The notes under the pieces are model-generated. The model saw nothing but the letters and a program-made list of their open reading frames with translations, did not search any database and had not been told where the DNA came from. This document shows positions 25,894 to 33,554 of a DNA stretch of 64,000 nucleotides, in pieces. Location: assembly GCA_028285625.1 (NCBI GenBank), contig JANQOX010000019.1, positions 347,588 to 411,587 on the forward strand. The letters run 5' to 3'. This DNA is from Myxococcota bacterium. Lineage in GTDB: Bacteria > Myxococcota_A > UBA9160 > UBA6930. Within the stretch, counting starts at the first letter, position 1. Every line of letters starts with the position of its first letter. The position numbers were made by a program, and so were the translations under genes.

Positions 25894-27283
25894 CCGCGAG
25901 CAGCTTGTCCCAGATGCCGCCGAAGCTGCCGTTGCTGAGGGTGGTCACGACGTCGCCGGACTCACAGACGTCACACAGGTGGGCCACGATCGCGTCGACG
26001 TCGGCCAGCGCCGCCGCCTCGGTCCCGCCGGCGCGCAGGTCTTCGGCGAGGCGTTCGGCCGAGAGCCGCTCGCCCACCTCTCCGGTGGCGCTGTAGATCG
26101 GCTCGTCGGCCACCTGCTGCACGACGGCGACGTCGGCCACGGCCAGCGCCTCGGCGAAGTCGCGCTGGAAGAGCGCTCGGCGGCTGGTGTTGCTGCGCGG
26201 CTCGAAGACGGCGACCAGGCGACGCCCGGGGTAGCGCGCGCGAAGCGCTTGCAGCGTCTCTCGGATCGCCGTCGGGTGGTGGGCGAAGTCGTCGAGGACG
26301 ACCACCCCACCGGCCTCGCCGCGGACCTCCTGCCGGCGCCGGACGCCGCGGAAGGCGCCGAGGTGCCGCGCCGCCTCCGCCACGTCGACGCCCCGCGCCG
26401 CCAGCACGCCCACCGCGGCCAGCGCGTTCATCAGGTTGTGGCGGCCGTACATGGGCAGGCGAAAGCGCCCGAGCGACTCGCCCTCGAACGAGAGCGCGAA
26501 ATCCGTGCCGGACGCATCCGGCTGCAGATCGTCCGCACGCAGGTCCGCGGGGTCTTCGACGGCGTAGCGGAGCACGCGGCACGGCGCGTCGGCGAGCACG
26601 GCTTCGACCCCAGGCAGCGCCGCAGCCACGATCGTTCCGGCCTCGGGCATCGCCGAGACCAGCTTCTCGAACTCGCCGGCCAGATGGGCGAGGTCGCGAT
26701 AGATGTCGGCGTGATCGAACTCCACCGACGTGATCACCAGCGTCTCGGGGTGGTAGTGATGGAACTTGGGCGTCTTGTCGAAGAACGCCGTGTCGTACTC
26801 GTCGCCTTCGACGACGAACTCGGGCCCATCGCCGTCACGGAAGCTCCCGTCGAAGTTCGCGGTGAGGCCCCCCACCAGCATCGACGGGTCGCGGCCCGCC
26901 TCGTGGAGCAGGGTGGCCACCAGGCTCACCGTCGTCGTCTTGCCGTGGGTTCCGGTCACGACCACCGCGTGGCGTCCCCGGATCGCGTGCTCGTAGAGCG
27001 CGTCCGGAAACGACGCATGGGGGATCCCAGCGTCGATCGCGGCTCGCGCTTCGGGGTTGGTGGCGCGCACGGCATTGCCGATCACCACCAGGTCCGGCGG
27101 GGGGTCGCCGAGGTTCTCCGGGCGAAAGCCCAGGGTGACCTCGACGCCCCAGTCGGCCAGGGCGGTGCTCATGGGCGGATACACGCCCTCGTCGCTGCCC
27201 GTCACGCGCACACCGCGCCGACGCAGCAGACCCGCGAGCGACCCCATGCCCGTCCCGGCCACCGCAACGAAGTGGACGTGCAC
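25871..27283 (-). CDS. mpl: UDP-N-acetylmuramate:L-Ala-gamma-D-Glu-mesoDAP ligase
   Basis: Mpl reattaches recycled murein tripeptide to UDP-MurNAc, sparing de novo peptidoglycan synthesis. The 470-aa Mur-ligase shows an N-terminal nucleotide-binding segment (VAVAGTGMGSLAG), the P-loop GTHGKTTT at 111-118, EGDEYDTAFFDKTPKF, the HADIY region, MYGRHNLMNALAA, and the Mpl/MurC-type DDFAHHPTAI. FDKTPKF is characteristic of Mpl rather than MurC. Downstream on the same strand come no further genes; upstream, 4 nt away, ends a serine hydrolase, then ldcA, forming a wall-recycling group. Confidence 0.92.
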   Translation of the reverse strand: MHVHFVAVAGTGMGSLAGLLRRRGVRVTGSDEGVYPPMSTALADWGVEVTLGFRPENLGDPPPDLVVIGNAVRATNPEARAAIDAGIPHASFPDALYEHAIRGRHAVVVTGTHGKTTTVSLVATLLHEAGRDPSMLVGGLTANFDGSFRDGDGPEFVVEGDEYDTAFFDKTPKFHHYHPETLVITSVEFDHADIYRDLAHLAGEFEKLVSAMPEAGTIVAAALPGVEAVLADAPCRVLRYAVEDPADLRADDLQPDASGTDFALSFEGESLGRFRLPMYGRHNLMNALAAVGVLAARGVDVAEAARHLGAFRGVRRRQEVRGEAGGVVVLDDFAHHPTAIRETLQALRARYPGRRLVAVFEPRSNTSRRALFQRDFAEALAVADVAVVQQVADEPIYSATGEVGERLSAERLAEDLRAGGTEAAALADVDAIVAHLCDVCESGDVVTTLSNGSFGGIWDKLLAGLALRAG

Positions 27284-27287
27284 CGCT

Positions 27288-28436
27288 CTACGCCGCGAAG
27301 GCCTCGCGGATCAGGTCATGGATGCGCGGGCGAAGCTCGAAGCGGCTCTTCTTCGCCACGAGGTGGGTGCGGTTGGTCAGCATCACGACCACGCACTCGG
27401 CCTCGGGATCGATCCAGAGCGAGGTGCCGGTGAACCCCAGGTGGCCGATGGAGGCGCGAGAGAAGTACTGGCCGGCCGACGATCCGCTCTCGGCCGGAGT
27501 GTCCCAACCCAGCGCCCAGTCGCTTCCGGGGGGAAGCTCCTGGCGCGTGGCGAATCGACGCAGTGCATCGGCGGGCAGCGCGTCGCTGCGCCCGTGCAGC
27601 ACGTCGAGCAGGATCTCGCCGAAGCGCAGCACGTCGTCCGCCGTCGAGAACAAGCCCGCGTGGCCCGCGACGCCCCCCATCACCGACGCGTTGGGATCGT
27701 GCACCTCGCCCCAGAGGATGCGCCCGCGGAACGAGCAGTTCTCGCTGGCGGCGAACCCGCGCCGTGCCGCCTCCGACAGCTCCCCCTCGGCGAGGGGGCG
27801 GTAGCGCGTCTGCGCGAGACCCAGTGGCTCGAAGATGCGCGCCGCGCAGAAGGCGTCGAGCGACTCGTTGGTCACCGCCTCGACCAGGGCGCCGAGCGTG
27901 ATGAAGTCGAGGTCGCCGTAGACGGCCGCGCTGCCGGGCTCGTGCACCAGGGCCGAGCGGCAGATCGCGTCCACCACGAGGTCGCGGCCCGCCGGGGTGC
28001 CGGCGATCTCGATGCCGCGCTTGCGCTCGCGCTCGCGGGCCACCTCGTGGTAGCCGCGCCACGGGCGCAGCCCCGAGGTATGGGTGAGCAGGTGACGAAG
28101 GGTCACCCCCTCTTTGTCACGCTCGCCGAACGGCGGCAGGTGTTTCGCCACCGGATCGTCCAGCGAGAGCACGCCGTCTGCCTCGAGCAGCATCACCGCC
28201 GTGGTCGTCGCCATCACCTTGGTGAGCGATGCCAGGTCGAAGAGCGTCTCGCGCGCCATGGGAATGCGCTCGGGTCGCACCACGGCCAGCCCGCGGACCG
28301 ATGCGTGCGTCAGACGCTCGCCCTCGCGGCGCTGACTCGCGAGCACGACGGCGCCGGGCATCTCGGCCCCGTCGATGGCCTTGTCGAGCGCGCGGTCGAC
28401 CTTGCCGAGCTTTCGCTGGATGACGCTGTGTCGCAA
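27288..28436 (-). CDS. serine hydrolase, beta-lactamase class C / PBP-like
   Basis: This 382-aa enzyme of the AmpC/EstB/penicillin-binding superfamily has the nucleophile motif SLTK at 70-73, YGD at 173-175 in place of YxN (common in this family) and HLGFTG as the third motif. No signal peptide is visible, so it may be cytoplasmic. The start TTG 28436 has GGAG 5 nt upstream. It lies between ldcA and mpl, which suggests it acts on recycled muropeptides as a carboxypeptidase, amidase or esterase. Beta-lactam resistance should not be assumed. Confidence 0.8.
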   Translation of the reverse strand: MRHSVIQRKLGKVDRALDKAIDGAEMPGAVVLASQRREGERLTHASVRGLAVVRPERIPMARETLFDLASLTKVMATTTAVMLLEADGVLSLDDPVAKHLPPFGERDKEGVTLRHLLTHTSGLRPWRGYHEVARERERKRGIEIAGTPAGRDLVVDAICRSALVHEPGSAAVYGDLDFITLGALVEAVTNESLDAFCAARIFEPLGLAQTRYRPLAEGELSEAARRGFAASENCSFRGRILWGEVHDPNASVMGGVAGHAGLFSTADDVLRFGEILLDVLHGRSDALPADALRRFATRQELPPGSDWALGWDTPAESGSSAGQYFSRASIGHLGFTGTSLWIDPEAECVVVMLTNRTHLVAKKSRFELRPRIHDLIREAFAA

Positions 28437-28464
28437 AGCAGCTCCCGCCGAACGCGGCCGTGCG

Positions 28465-29376
28465 CTAGCGCACGACCCCCGATTCCAGCACCTGCACCTC
28501 TCCGCGGTCCGCGTCGATGGCGCCCCGCACCCCCACGGGCCACGTGAGGTTCGGTCGCCGGTGGCCGAATGGCAAGCCGGTGACGAGCGGAACGTCGTAG
28601 CCACCGAGGATCTCGAGGACCACCTGCTCGGCCGTCGGCGCATCGCGCTTGGGGTCGGTGCAGCCCACCAGGTGTCCCACCCCGAACCCCACCGCCGCGT
28701 CGAGCTTGCCCGAGCAGGCGAGCTGTTGGAGCAGGCGGTCGAGGGCATAGGGCCGCTCGCCGATCTCCTCGAACAGGAGGATGGCCCCGCGCGTGTCCAC
28801 CTCCCAGGGCGTGCCCAGGCTGGCCGCCAGCAGCGTGAGCGAGCCGCCGACCAGGCGGCCCTCGGCCCGGCCCCCGCCCTGCCCCTCGCCCCGAAGCGGC
28901 GGCGGGCGCTCACCGGCGAGCGCGCCCACCAGCGACGCGACCTCTTCGGGGCCCAGCGGCTCTTCGCGCTCGAGCACGGGGCCGTGGAAGCCCACCAGGC
29001 CCGCCACCCGGCGCTGCCAGAGCAGCAGCGTGGTCACGTCGCTGAATCCCACCAACGGCTTGCGCGCCTCGCGTACGCGCGTGGCGTCCAGATGTCGGAC
29101 GATGCGGTGACAGCCGTACCCGCCGCGCACGCACACCATCCCCGAGACCTCGCGGTCGTCGACGAAGCCCATGAACTCGCCGGCCCGTCGCTCGTCGCAG
29201 CCAGCGAGGTAGCCCTCGCGCGCGAGCACGTCGTCGCGTCGGGTCAGCACATAGCCCGCACCCCGAAGGGTCTCGATGCCCGCGTCGAGCCGATCCGGGT
29301 CGGCCGCGAACGCCGGCGCGATCACACCGAGCCGCGCACCCGCCGCCACGGCACGCGCCTTTCGCAGGCGCGGCAC
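28465..29376 (-). CDS. ldcA: LD-carboxypeptidase (S66 family)
   Basis: LdcA removes the terminal D-Ala from recycled tetrapeptides, giving the tripeptide that Mpl uses. The 303-aa protein has the S66 features: VRGGYGCHRI, the nucleophile elbow LVGFSDVT with Ser112, an acidic FEEIGERPY near residue 210 and the catalytic His in LPFGHRRPNLTWPVG near residue 274. GTG 29376 is the best start, just after the dnaB stop. There is no signal peptide, fitting the cytoplasmic role. It heads the ldcA - serine hydrolase - mpl group. Confidence 0.88.
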   Translation of the reverse strand: MPRLRKARAVAAGARLGVIAPAFAADPDRLDAGIETLRGAGYVLTRRDDVLAREGYLAGCDERRAGEFMGFVDDREVSGMVCVRGGYGCHRIVRHLDATRVREARKPLVGFSDVTTLLLWQRRVAGLVGFHGPVLEREEPLGPEEVASLVGALAGERPPPLRGEGQGGGRAEGRLVGGSLTLLAASLGTPWEVDTRGAILLFEEIGERPYALDRLLQQLACSGKLDAAVGFGVGHLVGCTDPKRDAPTAEQVVLEILGGYDVPLVTGLPFGHRRPNLTWPVGVRGAIDADRGEVQVLESGVVR

Positions 29377-29401
29377 TAGGAGCCCGCCCCCGCGTGGGGC
29401 A

Positions 29402-30943
29402 CTAGTAGACGGGCTCCTCGCCGAAGGGCGAGTCGTCGGGGCCGCCCATCGGACTCGGCCCCCCGGGCGGCCCGTCATCGTCGGGGCCCACGAAGCCGCC
29501 GCCGTCCCCACCGCCGCCGGAGAAGCCGTCGTCGTCGTCGCGGCGCGTCCGCGTGGCGAAGCGCGCATAGCGCCCGTCGAAGTGCAGCTTCACCGTGCCG
29601 GTGGGCCCGTTGCGCTGCTTGGCGATGATCAGCTCGGCGAGATTCGGGTCCTCGGTGTCGCGGTTGTAGACCACGTCGCGGTAGATGAACGCGATCACGT
29701 CCGCATCCTGCTCGATGGCGCCGGACTCGCGCAGGTCGCCCAGGATCGGCCGCCGCTTGTCGGGGTCGCGCTGCTCGGGCCCGCGGTTGAGCTGGGAAAG
29801 CGCGATCACCGGAATCTCGAGTTCCTTGGACAGCGCCTTCAGGCCCTTGCTGATCTCGGCGATCTCGAGGTCCTTGCGGTCGCGGCGCCCATCGACACTG
29901 GCGAGCTGCAGGTAGTCCACGATCACCAGGTCGAGCCCGTGCTCGGCGTGCAGCCGCCGGCACTTGGCCTTGATCTCGAGGATCGTCGCGGATCCGCTGT
30001 CGTCGATCCACACGTGCGCCTGCGACAGCCGGTCGCCCGCCTCGGTCAGCCGCTGGTAGTCATGCCGCGCGAGAAAGCCCCGGCGCAGCGTCGAGAAGTC
30101 GATCTCGGCCTCGCTGGCCAGCAGGCGCAGGATCAGCGACCGGGTGGTCATCTCGAGCGAGAACACCGCCGTCTTGCGACCGTGATCGATCGCCGCATTG
30201 CGGGCCATGTTCAGCGCGAGCGCCGTCTTGCCCATGCCCGGGCGCGCGGCCAGGATGATCAGCTCGCCCGGCTGGAGGCCACCCGTCATCTGGTCGATGT
30301 CGTTGTAGCCGGTGGGCAACCCCGTGAGGTCGCCATGGCGATTCATGATGGCGTCGATGTAGTCGAAGGTCGGCGGCATCTCCTCGTGGAGACTCGCGAA
30401 GGTGGTGCGGCTCTGGTCCTTGCTGACGTCGAAGATGCGCGACTCGGCGTAGTCGATGAGCTCGCCCGAGTCGTGCTCACCCTCGAAGCCGGCTTCCACG
30501 ATCTCCGTGGCCACGGCGATGATGCGCCGGCGCACCGCCTTGTCGCGCACGATGCGCGCGTGGTGCACCACGTTGGCCGCGGTCGCCTCGAAGTCGGCGA
30601 TCTCGGCCAGGTAGACCGCGCCGCCGATGGCGTCGAGGGTCTTCTGCTGGTTCAGGTACTCGGACAGCGTGATCAGGTCGACGGGCTTGCGCTCGTCGTG
30701 CAGCACCACCATCGAGCGATACAGCGTCTGGTGCGACGGGTGGTAGAAGTCGTCGGGCCCCACCTCGGCCGAGACTTCGTGGAAGGCCTGCGCGTCGAGC
30801 AGCAGCGCCGACAGCACCGACTTCTCGGCGTCGATGTCGTGGGGCGGGATGCGACCGAGCTCGGCCAGATCCGCTGCGCCTCCGCCAGGAGGACGGTTTC
30901 CCCGGCGCTCTCCACGGCGCTCGCTGCCCGGACTCGAAGCCAC
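29402..30943 (-). CDS. dnaB: replicative DNA helicase DnaB with Gly/Asp-rich tail
   Basis: DnaB unwinds DNA at the replication fork. The 513-aa protein has the N-terminal dimerisation domain (about 33-135), a linker, and a RecA-like ATPase with Walker A ARPGMGKT near 233-240, VFSLEM, IVDYLQL and LSQLNRG. GTG 30943 has a G-rich site 6 nt upstream. The last 47 residues (467-513) are an added disordered tail rich in Gly, Asp and Pro that includes a DDSPF segment. The gene follows rpsF-rpsR-rplI, the common bacterial order. Confidence 0.95.
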   Translation of the reverse strand: MASSPGSERRGERRGNRPPGGGAADLAELGRIPPHDIDAEKSVLSALLLDAQAFHEVSAEVGPDDFYHPSHQTLYRSMVVLHDERKPVDLITLSEYLNQQKTLDAIGGAVYLAEIADFEATAANVVHHARIVRDKAVRRRIIAVATEIVEAGFEGEHDSGELIDYAESRIFDVSKDQSRTTFASLHEEMPPTFDYIDAIMNRHGDLTGLPTGYNDIDQMTGGLQPGELIILAARPGMGKTALALNMARNAAIDHGRKTAVFSLEMTTRSLILRLLASEAEIDFSTLRRGFLARHDYQRLTEAGDRLSQAHVWIDDSGSATILEIKAKCRRLHAEHGLDLVIVDYLQLASVDGRRDRKDLEIAEISKGLKALSKELEIPVIALSQLNRGPEQRDPDKRRPILGDLRESGAIEQDADVIAFIYRDVVYNRDTEDPNLAELIIAKQRNGPTGTVKLHFDGRYARFATRTRRDDDDGFSGGGGDGGGFVGPDDDGPPGGPSPMGGPDDSPFGEEPVY

Positions 30944-31060
30944 CGATAACCCCCCGGGGTGGCAGGGCGCGTCGCCACCCGGTGCGGGCGACGACGGTCC
31001 TCGGTCTTGCGTTGTATCACCGAGGGCCCGCGCCGAGCAAGCGCCGTGTCGGCGAACCTA

Positions 31061-31147
31061 CTCGACGGCGGTCACCACCGGCCTCACGACTCGGCGGTGG
31101 TCAGCGCCGGTTTCACGACTCGGCGGCGGTCACCACCAGCTTGACGT
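31061..31147. repeat. 29-bp tandem repeat duplicating the end of rplI
   Basis: Three imperfect 29-bp units (31061-31089, 31090-31118, 31119-31147) span the last codons of rplI and the gap to dnaB. On the minus strand the units bring stops at 31115 (the real one), 31086 and 31060 (TAG), which fall in three different frames. Confidence 0.8.
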
Positions 31148-31571
31148 TCGCCACGATCTCGCGGTGCAGCTTGATCGGAACGGTGTGGTCACCCGTGGTC
31201 TTGATGGGCTCGGGCAGATCGATCTTGCGGCGATCGACCTCGTGCCCCTTCTCCGCGAGCAGCTCGACCACCTGCATGGACGTGACCGAACCGAAGAGGC
31301 GCCCCTCTTCGCCGGCCTGGGCCGACACTTCGAGCGTCACCTGCTCGAGGCGATCGCGGTCGGCTTCGAGGCCCTTGCGCTCCTTGGCGACCTTCTCGGC
31401 GATCGCGCGCTTGTGGTGCTCGAGCTCGGTCACCGAGGCCTCGGTGGCGAGGATCGCCTTGCCGGTCGGGATCAGGAAGTTGCGTGCGAAGCCGGGCTTG
31501 ACCGACACGACGTCACCGGCTTCGCCGAGCCGGCCCACGTCCTCGCGCAGGATCACCTTCACTGCAGCCAT
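31113..31571 (-). CDS. rplI: 50S ribosomal protein L9
   Basis: L9 binds 23S rRNA at the L1 stalk base and limits frameshifting. The 152-aa protein has the N-terminal domain with GEAGDVVSVKPGFARNFLIP, a long connecting helix (ELEHHKRAIAEKVAKERK) and the C-terminal domain ending KLHREIVANVKLVV. It follows rpsR by 2 nt and precedes dnaB. Its 3' end is part of a 29-bp tandem duplication. Confidence 0.96.
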   Translation of the reverse strand: MAAVKVILREDVGRLGEAGDVVSVKPGFARNFLIPTGKAILATEASVTELEHHKRAIAEKVAKERKGLEADRDRLEQVTLEVSAQAGEEGRLFGSVTSMQVVELLAEKGHEVDRRKIDLPEPIKTTGDHTVPIKLHREIVANVKLVVTAAES

Positions 31572-31573
31572 GG

Positions 31574-32125
31574 CTAGCCCCCGTGATGCGACGTGTAGGG
31601 CATCAGCGCGAGCTGGCGTGCGCGCTTGATCGCCACGGTGATGACCCGCTGGTGCTTCGCGCAGTTGCCCGAGATGCGAGCCGGGATCAGCTTGCCGGTC
31701 TCGGTCACGAAGTACCGCAGGGTCTTCGGGTCCTTGTAGTCGATCGGCACCTTCGCGTCGGCGCAGAAGCGGCAGACCTTCTTGCGGACGAAGCCGCCGC
31801 GCTTCTTCGCGACCTTGCGGGCCTTCTTGCGGGCCTTGGCGCGCAGCCGTGCCTTGACCGACATCGGTCCGCGCTCGCGACGCTCACCACGGGGCCCGCC
31901 GGGCCGGCCACCGCCGCCGCCGAAGCCACCGCGGTCTCCGCCACCGCCTCCGCCAAAGCCACCGCGATCGCCGCCCCCGCCGAACCCACCGCGACCGCCG
32001 CCGCCGAAGCCGCCGCGGTCTCCGCCGCCACCGTAGCCGCCGCGATCACCACCGCGATCGCCTCCGCCGTCGGGTCCGTCGCCCCGGGGGCCTCCGGGCC
32101 CGCCACCGCTCGGGGGTGCACTCAC
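31574..32125 (-). CDS. rpsR: 30S ribosomal protein S18 with RGG-rich N-terminal extension
   Basis: S18 binds the 30S platform together with S6. The core (about residues 88-183) is normal and has a putative zinc site: C118-x2-C121 and C155-x2-H158, with IDYKD and [10 protein letters not shown] around it. The first 87 residues are unusual: Gly-rich sequence with six RGG units and interspersed Phe/Tyr. The long form is supported by GTG 32125 overlapping the rpsF stop and by AGGAGGAG just upstream, whereas the internal ATG (Met88) has no ribosome site. A typical S18 has about 75 residues, so this protein is more than twice that size. Confidence 0.92.
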   Translation of the reverse strand: MSAPPSGGGPGGPRGDGPDGGGDRGGDRGGYGGGGDRGGFGGGGRGGFGGGGDRGGFGGGGGGDRGGFGGGGGRPGGPRGERRERGPMSVKARLRAKARKKARKVAKKRGGFVRKKVCRFCADAKVPIDYKDPKTLRYFVTETGKLIPARISGNCAKHQRVITVAIKRARQLALMPYTSHHGG

Positions 32126-32700
32126 GACTTCTCCTCCTCGCTCGCGGCCTCGGGTGCCGCTGCCTCGGCGGATTCACCGCCCTCGCTCTCCGCGTCGGCT
32201 TCGCCGTCGGCGGCGCTCGCCTCGCCGGGTGCGGCCTCGGCGGCCTCCGCCTCGGCGGCAGCCCGTCGGGCAGCCTCGGCCTCGGCGGCCACACGGGCCT
32301 CCTGGCGCTGGCGCTCTTCGTCGGCCTCGCGCTCGGCGCGCTCGCGGGCCCGCTCGGCCTGCACGCGCTCCTGCTCCTTGGCCTCGGTGCGGCGCGCGTC
32401 GAGGTCGCTCACACTGTCTTCCTTCATCACGGTCAGGAAGCGCAGTACCGACTCTTCGAGGCGAAGGGCGCGCTCGAGCACGCCGACGGCCTTGCCTTCG
32501 TCGAAGTAGTAGGTGGTGACGTACCGGCCCTTCTGGAACTCGTCGATCTCGTAGGCCATGCGCCGCTTGCCCTGGTCGTCGTGAAGCAGGCGCTCGGCCC
32601 CCTCCCGCGACAGGATGCCGTCGATCCGCTCGAAGAGCTCCTGGCAGCCCTCCTCGGAGATCTCCGGCTGGACGATGAAAGTGGTCTCGTATTCCCGCAA
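32122..32700 (-). CDS. rpsF: 30S ribosomal protein S6 with long acidic C-terminal tail
   Basis: S6 pairs with S18 in the 30S platform. The core (residues 1-95) begins [14 protein letters not shown] and contains [22 protein letters not shown]. Residues 100-155 form a charged, Ala/Glu/Arg-rich helix, and 156-192 an acidic Ala/Glu/Ser tail ending EEEKS. The start is TTG 32700, fixed by the conserved N-terminus and by AGGAGGAG 5-6 nt upstream. Its stop overlaps rpsR (GTGA); ssb, often found between the two genes, is absent. A hairpin-rich leader precedes it. Confidence 0.95.
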   Translation of the reverse strand: MREYETTFIVQPEISEEGCQELFERIDGILSREGAERLLHDDQGKRRMAYEIDEFQKGRYVTTYYFDEGKAVGVLERALRLEESVLRFLTVMKEDSVSDLDARRTEAKEQERVQAERARERAEREADEERQRQEARVAAEAEAARRAAAEAEAAEAAPGEASAADGEADAESEGGESAEAAAPEAASEEEKS

Positions 32701-32723
32701 CGTGGCTCCTCCTCTCGGTGCGG

Positions 32724-32820
32724 CCGGCAGTGCCGGTCGGGCCCCCGCTCGTCGTTCGAGCCTCCGCGGGAGGAGGCCCGGCCTCGGGGACCGAGGTGGT
32801 CGGATGCCCCGGACGGGGCA
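32724..32820 (-). promoter_or_regulatory. structured leader upstream of rpsF (five hairpins)
   Basis: Five perfect short hairpins follow one another: CCGGC/GCCGG (32724-32736), GCTCG/CGAGC (32747-32761), GCCTCC/GGAGGC (32760-32777), CCTCGG/CCGAGG (32782-32796) and TGCCCC/GGGGCA (32805-32820). The second and third share two bases, so alternative folds are possible. The position fits a ribosomal-protein autoregulatory leader; an S6:S18-binding mRNA motif is known in many bacteria, but I cannot prove identity. Confidence 0.5.
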
Positions 32821-32862
32821 AATGGGAGGCAAGGCTTAGCAGAGCGCCCCAGGGCCGGCCAT

Positions 32863-32905
32863 GCGCCCGAGAAGGGCCGTCGGCCCCGCAGGGCCGCTCG
32901 GGCGC
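32863..32905. terminator. long hairpin between pdxT and rpsF
   Basis: Arms GCGCCCGAG (32863-32871) and CTCGGGCGC (32897-32905) pair perfectly over 9 bp, with further GGCC-rich pairing inside the 25-nt loop. It starts 52 nt past the pdxT stop and about 160 nt before rpsF. It lacks a U-tract, so a factor-independent terminator is possible but not proven. Confidence 0.4.
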
Positions 32906-32956
32906 CAGAGCCGGGAACGCAGCCCAGGCCCCCAGCCATCCGAGCCGACTTGGCCT

Positions 32957-33544
32957 CTAGCCGGTGAGCAGCAGGGCGTGCACCCGCCCGTCGTCGGTGA
33001 GCTCGGGGTGGAAGGTCGCCGCCATCACGTTGCCCTCGCGCAGCAGCACCGGGCGGCCCTCGACGCGGGCCAGCACCTCCACCCCGGGGCCCAGCTCGGC
33101 CAGGATCGGCGCGCGGATGAAGACGCAGCGCAGCCCCTCGAGCCCGCGCGCCGCGTCGCCGTCGACCGTGGCTGCGAACGAGTCCACCTGGGTGCCGTAG
33201 GCGTTGCGCTGGGCCACGGCGTCGAGCACGCCCAGGGTGGGCGGGGGCTCGTGGGCGGTGCCCGGCGACTCGGCGCGCTTCGCCAGCAGGATCGCGCCCG
33301 CGCAGGTGCCGAGCACCGGCCGGCCCGAGTCGGCGAACGCGCGCAGGGCATCGCCGAGCCCCAGGCGCGCGATGCCCTTGGCGATCGTCGTCGACTCGCC
33401 ACCGGGCAGGACCAGCGCGTCGAGCTGCGCGATCTCATGGCTGCGAAGCACGGGCCGCGCCCTCGCGCCGAGTTGCGCGAGGGCGCGGCCGTGCGCCTCG
33501 AAGTCGCCCTGGATGGCGAGGATGCCGACGTCGGGCTGGGCCAC
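32957..33544 (-). CDS. pdxT: pyridoxal 5'-phosphate synthase glutaminase subunit
   Basis: PdxT releases ammonia from glutamine and channels it to PdxS for PLP synthesis. The 195-aa class-I glutaminase shows GILAIQGDFEAH, LPGGESTT, the nucleophile Cys in GTCAGAILLA near residue 80 and the catalytic FHPELT near the C-terminus. The start is GTG 33544. It follows pdxS by 10 nt, so the two subunits are cotranscribed. Confidence 0.95.
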   Translation of the reverse strand: MAQPDVGILAIQGDFEAHGRALAQLGARARPVLRSHEIAQLDALVLPGGESTTIAKGIARLGLGDALRAFADSGRPVLGTCAGAILLAKRAESPGTAHEPPPTLGVLDAVAQRNAYGTQVDSFAATVDGDAARGLEGLRCVFIRAPILAELGPGVEVLARVEGRPVLLREGNVMAATFHPELTDDGRVHALLLTG

Positions 33545-33554
33545 GGTGGCTCGG

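Noticed and set aside
28465..29376. Loss of the catalytic Ser in LdcA (RGGYGC instead of a Ser)
   Set aside because: The nucleophile of S66 peptidases is in the later GFSD elbow, which is intact (Ser112).
29276..30949. 557-codon plus-strand frame opposite dnaB
   Set aside because: It mirrors the codon pattern of dnaB and contains no recognisable domain.
31574..31864. S18 starting at the internal ATG (Met88), making the RGG extension non-coding
   Set aside because: The upstream GTG has a strong ribosome site and a 4-nt overlap with rpsF; the internal ATG has none.
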